Source of the DNA: Cinclus cinclus
Taxonomy: Eukaryota > Chordata > Aves > Passeriformes > Cinclidae
NCBI RefSeq assembly: GCF_963662255.1
Contig: NC_085049.1
Span: 20,430,142-20,494,141, forward strand
Length of the DNA: 64,000 nucleotides
Direction: 5' to 3'
Part shown: positions 18,580-33,800 of the stretch, piece by piece
Position numbering within the stretch: the stretch's first letter is position 1
How the letters are laid out: each line of letters opens with the position of its first letter
Program-made: the position numbers and the translations under genes
The notes under the pieces: model-generated
Told to the model about the DNA's origin: nothing
The model's input: only the letters and a program-made list of their open reading frames with translations
The model's database searches: none

Positions 18580-21023
18580 CTAAGTTTTTCTATGGTGCAC
18601 AGACCAGCTGTCACTTGACCTGAGCCCACAGCTTATCTTGGGCCATTGTCAAGCACATCCCAGTAACCAATCTGCCCCTCTGCCCCACAAGCACAGGTCT
18701 AGGCTCCAGGGCCTAGGACCAGACCCTGGCTCTGCCTGTGCTATGGAGAAGTGCAGAGCCAACACACTGGGGGAGAACACATCAATGCCACACATCAAAG
18801 CACTTTCAAAGACTTGTGGTGACAGCACATGCTCCATTTAATGACCTGAAGCTACAAGGTACCAACAGGTTTCTTATGGGGTCTTGGGGATTACAACCAA
18901 TCCTTCAGGAACTAACAGCTGATGCCTTCCTTAAACCAATACACAGGAACAAGAATGTACCAGTGTAGGGGTGACTAATTCACCCTCTCTCTGACAAAGG
19001 AACAAAATCCAACTCAAGGAAACAATGAGTTCACAAGCCTTGAATCCCAATTACACAATAAAAAGTGGGAGGAGAATGGCAAAAACGGGAAGAGGAAGAT
19101 GCCACAAAGTCTCATTCAAGAGGACAAATGACATCAGCATCAGCAATAGCACTGCAGTTGGCCTCTCCCCAAGAAAGGAGGCACAGTAGAGGTGACATTT
19201 TGTGTAACTCTTCAAAGCACTTAGTTGTAATAAAACAGCAAAGGGTGCTGCACCTTATGTGTTGTCAAAGATGAGAACACAGTACTGTGCCTGGTGATAG
19301 GGGAGCTGATTACTACTCCACAGAGTGATTGCATCCCCTCCCCAAAGCCCTACTGAGAGATACCCGTCTGTTACAATCAAGCTGTTCTAAACATGTGAGG
19401 AGAGAAACACTAAAAAATTACAAATAATTGTATTGCTGACAAACAACAAAAACCTAAAATGGACAGTGGGGACAATGGATGATTATTATGTACAGGACAG
19501 CATGACAGGTGGAGGTGTATGTACACACATGAAACTGCCAACCCTTCCTCCAGAATATCTACCCTTTACAGGACATGCTGACATCCTCAGCACATTTTCC
19601 TACTTCACTCCATGTGCAGTATTTGCCAGAAAAATCTTTCTTCCAATCTTTAATTACTGGGGTGGACAGGAGATTAGATTGTCAAAATTTTAGGAGACAG
19701 ATGTGTGATTGAAAGAAAAATATTAAGCATCTCCAAAATAAATAAAAAAGTAATATTGAAACCACAATAAAAATCCACTGATGGACCATCCACAGAACAC
19801 GTTAACCAACATCAAGCAGGACAGTATTAAATTAAAAAAAAAAAAAAAGCTGAGGAAGAACAGAAAAAAGCTGAGGTAGGTAGCTCCCAGTGCAGGTTAA
19901 TTCCAGGCTACACTGCAATTACTTTATTTGCATGACTGCAGCAAAATAGTTTCAATTACTTAAGGCAGCATGGAACACAATGTGTAATCCTGAATAAAAT
20001 CTGCACTAAACACTTGAGTACTTAAGGACTATCCATTTTTTTTCCAGTGGACAAATGGAATCAAGCACTGGAGAGATCAGATATGGGATCCTGGGTACTT
20101 TCATCATGGAAATATCTCTTTAGGGCACAGATGAACAGGACTGTGTATAGCAAACAGTTACACCTGAGAGCATACCATGCAAGAATGGATTCCAGTGTGT
20201 TTGGACTCACAAAACCAGTCTGAAAAAGGACAAGATCATCACTGGTCTGCATACTCACACAGGAATATCAAGAAAAGAAAAAGAACTGTTCAGGTTTAAG
20301 GACAAACCTTGCTGACACAAGGACAAATGCCTCTAAACTACCCACTGACACATTTGCAGGCTGGAGATTCAAAGCTGATTCCTAAGCATTCAAGCTACAA
20401 AGTTCAGAAGCAGCTCCCTCAGCTGGGATAGTGAAGGCAAAAATCCCTGCAGCTAAGACAGAGCTCAACTTAGTTAAGAAAGTTCCTGTGGTACCGAGGA
20501 CACCATGACCCAGTCCCACCTCTATATTTAGCAAAGAGCAAAAAATGGCACACATTCATCGTGATTAACTAATAATATCAAAGACACTTACTAAATCTCA
20601 TGGGGTTACAGTACCTGAATTCCCAGCCTTAATTAGATGGGGGAGAGAGGAGGAAAGAGGATTGCCCTGAGCTCCTCTGAAGTTCTAAGAAAGACAAAGG
20701 AAAAACTCAAAAAAGAATGTACATTCTGTAAGAATAATCTCTGAAAGTGCTCTAGTGCTCAGAAATACACTGCTTTGGTTTCATTGCTCCACAGACAAGG
20801 AAACAAAATAACTCTAGGCAAGGCACTCCTAGATTTATAATGCAAAATCAAGTTATCTAAATCCAGCATTATAAAAAAGGTTTTGTTAATAACTTCTAGA
20901 TTCTTACAGTACAGGCAGAACTCTGAGAAACTGTCCATGAGCTGCTGACACCATCAGGTGAGTTTTAGGCTATAAACTACAGAAATTACTATGCTGACCT
21001 AAGTATTTAGGGGTGGTTGTAGC

Positions 21024-21056
21024 ATATATATATATACACACACACACATATATATA
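21024..21056. repeat. Compound (AT)n(AC)n(AT)n microsatellite
   Basis: A run of alternating purine-pyrimidine dinucleotides: AT units, then about six AC units, then AT units, flanked on both sides by GCATAT words. Confidence 0.9.
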
Positions 21057-24000
21057 GCATATACGTTTCTGGGTGGTCATACCTGCAGGAGAACAACAGA
21101 ACTGGGTAGGATACCAGGATTCTGTGTGTGCTTTTACCCTGGCTGAGGAAAACAAGGACAAACTGATTCCAAGGATTCAACCTTAGTCTAAAAAGAAAAC
21201 CTGGGGACAAAAGTGCTGCAGCACTGAACCTACTTCAGCACTGCAGCAAAATGCAGGGGAAAAAGCCTGGAAACCCTTAAAGCCACTTGGATCACTGTCA
21301 ATTCCAACCCCACCTGCAGTTGATGAGATGTAAAACTCTTCCCCATGCTTCAGAGATGCTTACAGATTCTGCTGTAATTAAAACCAGCCTAAGGATGCTG
21401 TGACTGTTGTGACTGCAGTGGCTAAAGGACTTGGCTTGAAGCCAAAAAGAGCCAAATCACAGCAAAACAGCTGCTTTTATGCAATTCTAGTAGAAACAGA
21501 GAGGATGTGCAACAGCACACAAGAAGAAAAAGCCTTTAAAATCTACTATTAAATTGCACTAACTTGCAAAGGAGGTAACATTTTTATTTGTAACCAGAAC
21601 TTCTTAAAACTTGAGAATGAGAAAATCTATTACAATTTAAAGTAAGAAACTGTTAGATCCAGTTTTTCCACTCAGGAATGCCTTAAACCATTAGATCCCC
21701 CACATTACAGTAATTTTGGTCATTTCACTTGGAAGCCTTCCAGCTTTGCCAAGAAGAAAATTTGAAACATCTATAGTTGAGAGCATGTAGCAAGTCAGCT
21801 TCCTGAAAGCACTCTTTCCCTAGCAAATACTGCTTCTAAAGGAATAAAATAGAATTAAGAATTCAGACTATAAATCTTAATAAATCTGAAATTGATTATA
21901 TAATTATAAGACCTTTGTCATGAACAAATCCTAACTACAACAATTACTGTGATTATTAATTTACATGTATTTTATCCTCATTAGAAGTAAAATTTATGCC
22001 AACTGCTATGCAATAAATGTCTTTCTTCTTACTTATTAGGTTTTTATAGTGAACATTCATTTCAGGGAACTGATTCCATATCCACATAGGAAATAATGAT
22101 TTTTTTTCAATGTTTTCCAAAATATCATTGGATAAAGGGAAGTGTCAGGTTATTATTTGGCTTCAAAGGAATAGAAGAAAAGACTTCCCATTCAGTGGAT
22201 AATATTTTTTTTAGCATGTACCACTCAGAGCTTAGAGGAACAATAATTTCAGCTAGACAAGGTTTCTTCCAATGCTTTTATTCCTTTAGTCTGCCAGGAG
22301 ATACTCCTCACTGTGAAACATTACAAAACTCATTTCATCCAACACTGCCACAGTGATCATCTGTAAAATAACCATCCTTAGATGTTTAGGGGTTAATTAA
22401 ACACTAATGAAGGTCTTTACAACCCCAGCATGGTGACAAAAGTTCTAAGCAATTCACACTGTACTTAATTTTTGAGTTTAGCTAAGCATTCTGCAAGGAC
22501 AGTTTAAGAAGTGCCTCACATATATTAAAGCTACCTTTGATGTTATAAGGTTGCAATTATGACCACATAAAATCAGAATGGGTGTTCCCTCTCTAGAGAT
22601 AGTTTCCAGCTAACCAGATCATCAGAAATCTAAAGTTCAGGCTTCTTCCCATGACTACGTACAGGAACACCACTTAGTCCCTTCAGCCTGACCTTATAAA
22701 AAACAGGACTCCAATGAACTTCCAGAAGTTCAGTGGCAAGCAATAGTTGGAAGGCAGGTGACACAGAAGAAATAACTTTTACTGGCAGAACTTTGGCTAA
22801 AAAAGGAAAGCATCATGGTAACAGCAGCAACAGTGCAAGACAGATGTCACAGACACAACCCTCCTCCTTACCCTAAAGTAGAGTTAACTATTCTACCCCA
22901 CCAAGATGGCACACACACATCTATCAATCTAAGATGATGAAGGCTCAGTATTATCCCAGTTAGAAAAACCTGAGAAAGTTTTTTTTTTTTTGAGAAACTT
23001 AGAAAAACTCTAGCTTATATGTTTATTCGGAAAACAGCTGGAAATGGGCCAAGAAATAAAAGGGTATGGAAGCTGGCTGCAGGGAGGAAAGGACTGATTT
23101 CAAGGAGAAATCCACACCTGCACACTGGGCTCCCCAGCTGTGTAGTTACAAATTCAGGAAGTCTCATAGTGCCTGTGCCATCTCCCCAACTTTTTGGTGG
23201 GATGCAATCAAATGGTCTGGAGATAAGTAGAATGGAAGAAGCTCTCCCCCTTCTCCTAGCTAAACTGAGGAAGCACTCAGCCTCCCTTCCTCCACTTGAA
23301 TCTGGGAAAATGAGCTGCTTCCCTCCTTCCTCTCCAGCTTCAGAGACTGAAGAAGCCCATTAAGGTGAGTACAAAGGAGAGCAGCAGAAAGCACCACTAC
23401 AGAAAAGCAATGAAGAACCTAAAGGGTTTCTGATGCTGCTCCACCCAGCAGCAGGAAAAAACCCAAGTTGACCAAAAAAAAAAGGAACGCTGTCAACAAA
23501 AACAGGTATTGATAGTCTTTTCTTTAGCTTCAGAAAGTGAAAGCAGCCACAAGAGGGATACAGGAACACCAGAGTCCCTACCCCTGGTTGCCTTCCTGCA
23601 CTCAAGCTCGGCACCGGAGGTTTGTGTAAATCTGCCCAAACATGAAGTTTGGCTGTAGAACTGAACTAGGAAAATCAAATAATTAAAGGCAAGGATAGCT
23701 GGTGCCAATCTAACACATTGCACAGACTTCCTAATAAACATAATTATGGTATGTCTATACTACCTTTTTAGGGTTTTTCTACCTTCTAATTAGCCCCTGG
23801 CAAGCAAGAAGAAGAGTGCAGACACTGCCAGTGCCCAGAGATCAGAACAAGGCTCCTCCATGAAGCTGCTCTCATTTGACCGAGGCCAGCAGAATAGAGC
23901 AAACCTTTAGATTGTTGATCTGTCAGTTATTACTGGTTTAGTAACAGCATCTGATCTATCCAACAGAGACAAGGGACCAATCTCTTTGCAGACTTATGCA

Positions 24001-26477
24001 AAAAGCCCCAACTTTTGTACAAAAAAAGTGGCAGTATACATTTATTCCACCACCTGCTGATTTTATGTGAAAGTCCATATAGTCCAGGCACGTAAATATA
24101 CAAAACTCTTACTAGGTATAAATACATATTATCCTGACTTCTAAAGCATGTTTTTTAAGAGGTTACCATAATTATCCTATTTAAAAATTTATCACTAGAG
24201 AAGTATTTCCTATATCTCATCCATCTGGCAGTGTCTTTTGAGTTACTTCGCTTTTTCCATTTAAATCGTGGTTTTACCAAACTCAACAAAATTAGTCTTG
24301 CTATCCTACACCAATTTCTGAAACCTACAATCTGTTTCCCTACCTTTTCCTGTGTCTCCTACTGTTTTAACCTCTCTTCCTCTTGAGAGAAACTGCCTCT
24401 TCTTCATGCATCTACTCAGAATTAAAGCCAGACCACAGCTAGAATAATTAATATAATACCACACAGTCCTTTTAGGTACTGCTCATTACTGCTGTGCCTA
24501 AGAGCACTTAATGCATCTCTCATGTATTTAAGGACTTAACCTGGCCCCAGTGGTATTCACTGACTTTTGGAATGTAGAGAGGAGGGCTCAGGGTGAAGAG
24601 AATCCTCAAACACAACTACCAATTCTACAATTTGCAGAAAAAGTTCAGGAAAGGAAAGGTCTCAGCTGGTTTTCAAAAGAATACACAGTACTTTGGGATA
24701 AAAAAAAAAGGTGTAAGAGATGGCTCTAGTTCACCTAGGACAGGCCTTAAGGAAGAAAAAAGCAGACAAAAAAGGCTCTAGCCTTGCAAACCTCCCCAGC
24801 TGGAGAACACAAAGTAGAGGGCAAAGCACAGAGAGTAGGGCTTCACAACTCATCACCTCAATGGTCTTTTTCAATATTTATTTTAGGGCCCAAAAGTTTT
24901 TAATTATTTCCTCAGCAACAAAGGGGAGTCAGGGGCAAGGGGTGTGAGGAACAACACTTCTGCACACTTAAATCATCAAGAAAGAGAGTCTAATCAGAAG
25001 GAGATAAAACAGTGATAGCAGAGGCAGACAGCTCTAACCATAGCACCTTCCCATTTTGAAGGAGCTCTTTCACATATTTAGACACTAAATTCAAAAAGAA
25101 GCATTCACAAATGATCCAGGTTGTACAGAAGGCATGAAAAGTCAAGTCAAAAAAACACCAGAAGAGGGTTGTCTGCCCCCATCACCAACTCTTTTGGTTT
25201 GAGTAAGTCAGTTAGCAGCCCTGCCTGACTATCCCATTTATCAGGATAAGGCAATATTGTCAACCTGTCACAGAGACAGGGAAGTTTAATAAATAAATAC
25301 CTTTGAAATATTTCATTTGTACTTAATGAGAAACATGCTTTAAGCTATCCTTTGTCAAAAATCTTCTCAGATACATAGATTATGATTCTAAAGTAGTGTA
25401 AGCAGAGATGAGCCTAAGACCATCCATGGAAACGTGGGAAAGATACCAAGGACCTATTTTGACACTGATTATCAGTGTTAAGTATCATCAAGTGTCTGGA
25501 ACTACCACTTGGAGTGTCCTGACAGGATACTACAGAACTGCAGTTTAACCTCTTTCTAAACCATCTCCCTGCCAGCACTTTGATCTGCTTTGGTTAGTTA
25601 AACAGTGACACAAAGAGCTTATTTTTCTTGTCTCTTATGAGCATCTTGGGATTAACACTGGGGTATTATTCTGCAGCACAATGTCTTACATTGAGTTTAA
25701 TGATCAAAGTTATATATCCAGTAACTCCACAGAGTTACTAAAAGATCAGCATAGAAATACCACAAAGTAGCTAAATTCAGATACTCAAAAGCTGCACAGT
25801 AGGCATTAAAGAATATTTAAGTTCTCCCTGTGAGAACTCCTCTTCACAGTGAAACCCTATTGGGCATTCCTGATGGGGAAATCCCTTAAAGAACACTTTC
25901 CTTTTAATTCCAAGGAATACAAAAATATCACGTAAGAACAGCAAGTCAAGCCCAAAGGTTGTTTACCCCAGTATTGTGCCTTGAATAGCCGGCCCTGGAG
26001 ATGGACAGGGAGGAGCAGAGGATGATGCAGGAGTGCATCACCTTTCTCCTCAGCAGTCTCACAGCCTCCAGAGTTTCTGTGCCAGAGACCACTGAACCTG
26101 GCAGCTCCTGCTGGATGGCCATTCTAATCACCTGTTTATCATCTCCTTGGACACACTTAGACTTTCACAACCTACAGCTGTTTGTGACCAGAATTCCACA
26201 ACTTTTACCATACAGGAGGTGGTTTTGTTTGGTTTGGGAGCTTTTTAGGGGCTTAGGGGTTTCCTTTCCTACCAATTTCCAACTCTTAAGCTGTGGTTTT
26301 ATTCACAGAATGGCAAGTGAGCACATTGTACTCACACCATCTACTTCTAAGTATCTTGTGGCACACAGGACCTGAAGCATCCCTTTGCTAGGCTGACAAG
26401 TCCTACCCTACCAGATAAGCATCCCCTGTGCAAAAGTCATCCCCATAGCACCTCTACGGCCCTTCTCTGAACATTTT

Positions 26478-26523
26478 CAAGTCTACAATATTAAAGATGA
26501 GCAAGTCTACAATATTAAAGATG
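26478..26523 (+). repeat. Exact 22-bp tandem duplication
   Basis: The 22 bases at 26478-26499 are repeated exactly at 26502-26523 with a 2-base spacer. The unit begins CAAGTCTACAATATT. The perfect identity suggests a recent local duplication or replication slippage. Confidence 0.95.
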
Positions 26524-29500
26524 CCATGGAAATTTTCTGTGGCAAAACACTGATTTCAATCCCTTCCCTCACAACTTCTAACACCTGACATCCTCTTCTG
26601 ACTGCACTGAACACAGGAATAATTACAGCTCCCAAACTAGGTAATATCAGCTTGCTCTGTGAAGATGATGTTTGCTAATCAGCTAAACCCAGGGGCAGAG
26701 TTTCTAATGCAACAAGTTTTGGGGCAAAAAATATGCCTTTCCACGAAACTATTTCCTCTTTTTCTCTGCTCTTCATATCTCATTGCAGAGCTGTAGCACA
26801 ACTAAAAAGAAGAGCCCTTATGCACAGGCAGAACAACAGTGCAGATTTCAAATGTGCTTGTGCACAAGTGGACCCATTACCAGGCCTAGAAGAGGGTACA
26901 TTAGAGCTTCTGCAGGCAACACTCCTAACACAACCAGTTGTGAAACTGCACAGCTTTGCATTAAGAAAATCCATCCCAGAGCTCTTCACTTTCAATGCAT
27001 CTTTATCAACAATACCTTACACAGCAAAGCTCAATATTTCGTATACTTTTATTTTCCAAAATTAAGTTTATAGAAACCCACTGCATCAGCAATGGAAATA
27101 ATCCCACCCACCCTTGACACTGAAGAGCAATAACCAACACAAGTTTCTCAATTGTCTCCCTTGCTCCTAACATCCTGTACAGCCATTTCTGAATCCAAAC
27201 AATTCTTTTCTGCTGTTTCATGATTTACTGAATTTCCCCCAGGAGAGAAGGAATTCACAGACATAAACGTGAGTGTGGCTTTAGGCACACCTGCAATACA
27301 CAATGAAAGGACAACAATACATAACACAAACGGGTTCTGTTAAGGATCAAATTGCTCTAAGGTAAATTGTGCAGCTCCTTAATACAGAAAACAGCTAAAG
27401 GTGAGTAGAACAACTCCCAAAAAGAGCTGTTACCTTATGAGAAAAGGCACACCACAGTTCAACTACCAGAGTTAACAAGCATTCTCTGTCAGCTTTGGGG
27501 TTTTATGTTGGTTTTGGGGTTTTTCTCTTCCTATTTTCTCATCCGACTTCTTACCAAAGTTTTTCTGCCCAGTACTCATCTCACCATTCTAGATATCTTT
27601 AACATATCTTATCTACATCCTCAACTGCTTTCTAAAGTACTTGTGGTTGCTTCAGAAAACTTCAGTTTCTGGAACACTTTTAATTCCACCTTCTGAGCTT
27701 CACATATAATTTGCCACTTTGATTACATTTACGGTGTTCATTTTCCCTTTGTTTCCTCTCATGCAGAGGAGCACAGAATGACCTTGCAGAACTCCAGCAC
27801 AAGCTCATGTATTACTTAAGCTGTAGACACATGAAGAGAACAACTCAGCTGATGCTGCAACTCATGCTAAGCTTTACACAACAGCCAAGCAGTGTCATAT
27901 ATTACAGTACTGGAATACACTTGATGCTGGCTGCCAAAATGCAAGGGATGCACAAATTTTTGTGTAGTATTTTGAAAGCCCACTAAAGGTGACAGAGAAA
28001 GGTATAACTGAACACGACTGAGATTAAACACTGGTCACAAAGTGTGGCTGGGGCTTCAGAGGTTCCTCAAATTTGGACCCTTTGATTTCTCACATTCTAG
28101 GAAAAATAAAAACAGTATTGCTTATTTGTTACTTCATTTCATGCAGGTAGTAAGAATATGTAAGGAAAAGAAGTGCTCACTTGCACAAAACCATCAAGAA
28201 GTCTCACTGTTTGGACTCTGGGCATTGATTGCAGTTTTCTCCTTTATTCTTCTTGGATGGTTTCTGTGTTACACATAAGTGGATGGTAGGAGAAAGATTA
28301 CTTTCTTTCATCCACATTTGTTTCAATTCTCCAAATCTATTTTTACCTGAACTTCTTCCACAGCAGAAAACTGCTTCATAGCATCATTACTGAGAAGACA
28401 AACACCACCTCCTCAAGAAAAAAAATTTGTAAAATGTATTTCTAAAGTTCACACATCTTCCTGCAGATCTCTCCTTTACTATTACATCATATACTGAAGA
28501 AACCATCATTCAGTTAATACTCAACATTGAATCAAAGCCCACATAATTTAAAGGCATAACTACTGTGCACCATCTACAGATTTCCACTTTGAAGAAGCAA
28601 AATTCAAATGGAACCATAATAACATGGTTATTATGTTCCAACAAGAGTAAACCTAGAAGAAAAAATTAGAGAAAAATCGTCAAATGTGACAGGTCAGTAT
28701 GAAACACGAAATAAAGACAGCATTTTACAGGTATCTGGCAGTTTACTTTGAATATTAATCCTAGCAAGGGTCATCACAATTGAAAGGATACAGTCACCTG
28801 CTACTGAACTGTAGTACAAAGAAATAATAAATTTATTTTCATCCAACAGTTGTCAACTACTTTGCTGTACTTCAGCCTCACAAAGCATGTGGTAGTGCAG
28901 TTCCCTGGAAACAGCACCCAAACTCTCAAACCATGTGCAATTCCCCAAAGGGCTGCAGCATCTCTTCCACAGATTTAATTTATTCATTAGGGAAGCACCA
29001 GAGTAATCACCTAGTTATGCCTGCTGTGTTCCAGGGCTGGCCTAATTGGGGATTTAGTGCAGGTGTAAACATTCTCCTTCAACAGAGGCAACCCCACTTG
29101 GTGCAGACACTTCAAATCCAGTCAAAGAGGGACAAATGGCTACACACTTCCTACTGCTGCATCCAGGATTACCCAGCAACAGCCCCAAACTTTCCAAGAC
29201 CTTGATCCAACTTGGAAAGGTTACTTGGCAACTTACAAAGCATGCTGGCACTGCTGGAGTGCAGAAACTTGCCTGGAACAGTACAAATGTGTGTTTTCAC
29301 TGCTAAAACACATGCTAGTTTTGTTCTCTGCCAAAGCAATCCCTCCAATCAAAGACTGCAACTTCTGCCATGTTTTCACACTTAATAAATACCAGTGTCA
29401 CAGCCCTACCTGAGAGGCTACTGTGGTAGATCAGGTAAAACCAGCAAATTGTATTTTAGAAGTATTCCAGCCTTACATAACTACCAAGACTGTGGTTATT

Positions 29501-30796
29501 ACTGATAATTTCATGTATGTACCTCCCCCAGTACCTTATCTTTGTCCAGGCTGCCAATTGGCAACCTGCTGTCAAGGCAGAAGGAAGGAGTAGTTATCAC
29601 AACAGCAGTTTGCAGAGAAGCAGAGTTATTTCGTATCCATACTTACTATCACAGGCTGGTATTTTCCAACTCCAGTTTCTTTTCTGGTTAGAAACATCCT
29701 TCTGAGTTAGCAGCATCTTTCTGAGTGAGCACTTGGCAACTTTACAGTGGAAGCCATAATTCTCACTTACCTTCTACACCACAAACCCACTCACTTTTAG
29801 AAGCTGACAACCAACACTTTCACCTATCTTGCAGCCAGGATTTAAAAAAAATCTTGTTTGACACTGCCATCTCTCAGCTGGGTGTCCAATCTGGCACGCA
29901 CACATAACAGAACCAGTCTAAAGAAGGATGTATTTCTTAAAAAAGCCAAAAACAACGCCCTTTAAAAATCCCACTTAGGGCTGTTCAGGCTTGGGTTGTC
30001 CAAGAAACTGAATGTCTTTGCCAGTGCCTAGATATATTTCAGCTAATTAGGCAGCACTCCCTTTAGCATTGACATTACTGTTAATGCAGGTTTCTAAGAC
30101 AACAAATACAGCTGTTCAGCTAGAAATAAAAGTGAACTGCCTTCCCACTCACCCACATCCCAGTGAAATCTCCTCTTACGGCAAACCCAGGTCACACTCT
30201 TTAAACAAATCACAGTCATGCATGAAAGAAAAATGTTTCCTCTAAGAGCTGATCACTTTACTGTGACACCATCAAACTGTGAAAGAAGCATGCCCAGACT
30301 GTCCTGCAGGCAGTGCAGGGTTGGAGACCATGGATCCCCTCATCAGCACCCCAGGTTTTCATGCTGCAGGCACCTCATACATGTGAGGAAAGGGATAGTT
30401 TCTAGACTGTCCCAAGCAAGGCACAAGAATTTAATTTAGTCCACAAGTAAACAACTGGAAATGAAAAAAACGGTCTCTCTGCAGAAATGGTCATTAGTGG
30501 GAGAGGAGAAGAAAAGGGAGAGGAGATAGATTTGTTAACAGACATGATATACTACTACCTTCAGTCAGACAGGACCCAAAAAACTGCCCTAAAGCCAGCA
30601 CCCTACTCCTTAATGGAGAGCAACTACATTCTAAGGGAGAGAACTACGTTCTGCTGTTCTGTTTCATAAACAGAGGTTTTAGTCTTCCATTAGTATTTTA
30701 GCTACTGAAAACATGCCATCTCTTTCCACTGGTAACCAGTACCTCTGTTCCACTTTCTCCTCCAAAGGAGAGACTTGCACAGCTACAAACCCCTGA

Positions 30797-30870
30797 AGAC
30801 CTGGAAGGCTTGCACATGTGTATTACACAAATCCTACAGACCTGGAAGGTTTGCACATGGATGTATTACA
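30797..30870 (+). repeat. Imperfect ~31-bp direct repeat
   Basis: Copies at 30797-30827 and 30838-30870 share AGACCTGGAAGG, TTGCACATG and TGTATTACA. They differ by a C/T change and a two-base insertion. The spacing is about 41 bp start to start. Confidence 0.9.
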
Positions 30871-33800
30871 GCAACCTGTCCAAGGGAACAGAATACTGGG
30901 CCAAAGAGTTAAGAGATTTTGAAGCTTTTTGCCTCCAACCCGCAACATGACTATTGTTTGGCACTTCAGCTCTGCTTCTTTTGCCCTCCTTCCCTCCCTG
31001 GGTCTCTCCCACCCACATCACCCTCAACAGGCACTCTCTCCAGCTTAAAAACAGTTACAAAAATGGTTTATAAACAACCAATGAAATTCACAACCTTTAT
31101 CTACTGAGAAATCACTTCTTCTATCTCATGACAGTTACAAGGTCTCAAGTGGGAACATGTGAGCTGAAAAAGAAAGGTCTTCCTTAGAAAATTCCTCAGC
31201 ACAAACACCATAAGGCAATGTCTTTTACTGCCTCTGCCCTCCACTAGGTTTTAAAACATCCTCCCTTGAGATTTCAATCACACAGTTTACTGCCTTCTGA
31301 TGTCGCAACTACAGTTTAGAAGTAAAGAATATAAATCTTAATATTCTTCTATTCAATCATTAGAGCACTGAAGCATAGATGCTGTGTTTGAAGGGACACA
31401 GCAAGGCTTTAGATACAGCCACAGTAACTTAAATTTCCCCCATCCTTTTGTTTTTTATAATTTTTAGGAAATGCCCTCAACCTCAGATGTCATAGACAGT
31501 GACAAGCGAGTACAAGGCAAGCATTACATTTTTACTTGCTACATTCCTCACAGCATTTTGCTGAAGAAACATTTGTGATTCCCTTCAAAGTTTGTTACTA
31601 GAAAAGGAGACACAAGAAGGACATGTCTACACTTGATTTTCTTTTGCCCCATTCAGAACAACATAGGGTGAAAAATTTGAACCTGGAGTTTTCTTCAATT
31701 CTGGCAGTTGTTAAAAAAAAAATTCAGTTTGGAAAGGAACTCAGAATTCAGGTTTTGCCACAAAAAATCACAGACAACTCTGTGTTTGCTTTTTGTTAAT
31801 AAAGCAGAATTTATGTTATTTACAGGCCAGGTGATGCTCCTGACTATGTCACAGGAAGGAACAGAAGACAGTCCAGCTTCCAGGAATGGGACATTAGCCT
31901 GGTCAAGTGCAACTCTGACACTGCTGGCACCAGATACAGCAGCCTCAGAGCAAAACATTAAAGTGAGCTGCAACACATCAAGTTCAAATTCTTAGCCCCT
32001 TTATTTTGGAGATACCTAGAAATGTTACTTTAGAAATGAATTCAAGACAGCAAAATTGTCAAAGCATCAAGCAGCTTACTTGCCTGCCTTTCCACTTTTC
32101 CATTTGAGACTTACAACTAGATTTTCCCTACTGGGTTCTAGGAGCAACTAGATGCACTGAAGTGTGGAACAAGTGCAAAAGGATCATTCTTCCATTAATA
32201 AAATACTTCTGTTTTGTCACAGGGCTGTATTAAATATATACACATATGATTATTTAGATATCTATCACCAAATGAGTTAGTCTGAGAGTTGTTGAACAGA
32301 AGAAAGTGAAAAATCTCCTAAGAATTATTCCAGTTCCTATAACATTTTTAAAGCACCTAATGCAAACTTCTAAATCTTTGTTCATTTGTTAACTGAAAGA
32401 AAAGCACAGACACTGATGAAGAACAATCCAGAATGAATCGGAAGAGTCAGAGCAAAGAACTCCGCATAACATAATCTATGTTTTTAATTTCAAAGGTTGA
32501 AGAGGATGAAATCAGCTACTCTTTAATCATGTAAAACATGGGCTACTAACAATTCAAATGATGCTATGAGTAGAGTTCAGTCACCCTTGTTTAACAAGGG
32601 TCATCTGTTGAGACCTTCATTATTTAGGCAGAATTATATACTCAATAGAAACAATCAGAAAAAAAGGTACTTCAACATTCCGACAAAGTATATAAAAAAC
32701 TGTATCATCATTATTCAGAAAGACACCTGGGTTTACAGAGCTTTATCTCCAAGTCGTACTGCCATGAATTTGCTGCTTTCCTTCTGAAAGGATGAGATCA
32801 GGCAATCACGAAGCAGGAGTGACCCTCGTGAGGCAATAAACTCATCTCCTCAAGACTGATTATTTCACTCATACTGAACACCCTGTGTATTATTACAGAG
32901 CACTGAATTTTATGGAAATTTGTAACGCCCACCTCTCAGGGTCCTTTAGGGCACATAAGCAAACATATCCCTTATTGGAAATGTAATACTGGTAGACTGT
33001 ATCTGCTCTCCAACAATGCAGAGGAATAAATTTCCAGTGAAATCCTTTGCAGAACGTTATAAATCCATTACACATAAATGCAAACACTTCCCTCATCTTG
33101 ATGGTGTTTCAGCATCTCCAGGCAATTAGATCAGGCTCTTCATAGTGCAAAGACGGCTCAAGCTTCATTGGCATTTTAATCCATTTCTCAAGTTCTTGCT
33201 GATCACACAAAGCCCTGCGAGGTACGACCAAGAACTCCCAATACACTTCTGCCTTTTATCTAAGTTAAGGCATGCAAATAGAGTTTGGAGCTAAAACTAC
33301 CTATGCTATTTCCAGACACAGATAATCAGAAGTCATCTACCTGCCACCTCCATGCACACAAAGGAAGCCCCATCCATATTCCAACAGAAGACCTGACACG
33401 ATGCAGTACCAACAGATTGATATAACGGGAGCAACACCTAAGACAAGATTCCTGACATTTGAAATCACTCTGGGTGTGGTGACAAGGCAATTCCTGACTT
33501 GGGGCCTTTGCACAGGAGCTGAGGAAGAGCTGGGTCACTATCAAGCCATAAAGATTTTCAACACAAACAGCAAAACTAGGAGCAGTCTCAGCCTGACTCA
33601 CTGAGCACATCTTGCCTAGAAAGAAGGGACAAAAAGCCCAATGATGTCATTTTCCAGAGGGAAACACAGCAAAGTTCAACAGATCAGGTCATCTCAAACG
33701 CACTTCTGCACATCCAGCACAGTGCTATACCTGGAAACAACTCAGAATGCTTCAAATGTGAAGGACTGATGATTGCCTGCCATCTGCTCTGCTTTCTGAC

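Noticed and set aside
23019..23400. Plus-strand ORF ending next to an AAG|GTGAGT donor-like word (about 23,365), considered as an alternative exon
   Set aside because: It is on the opposite strand to the gene and has no acceptor-supported partner exon or protein similarity.
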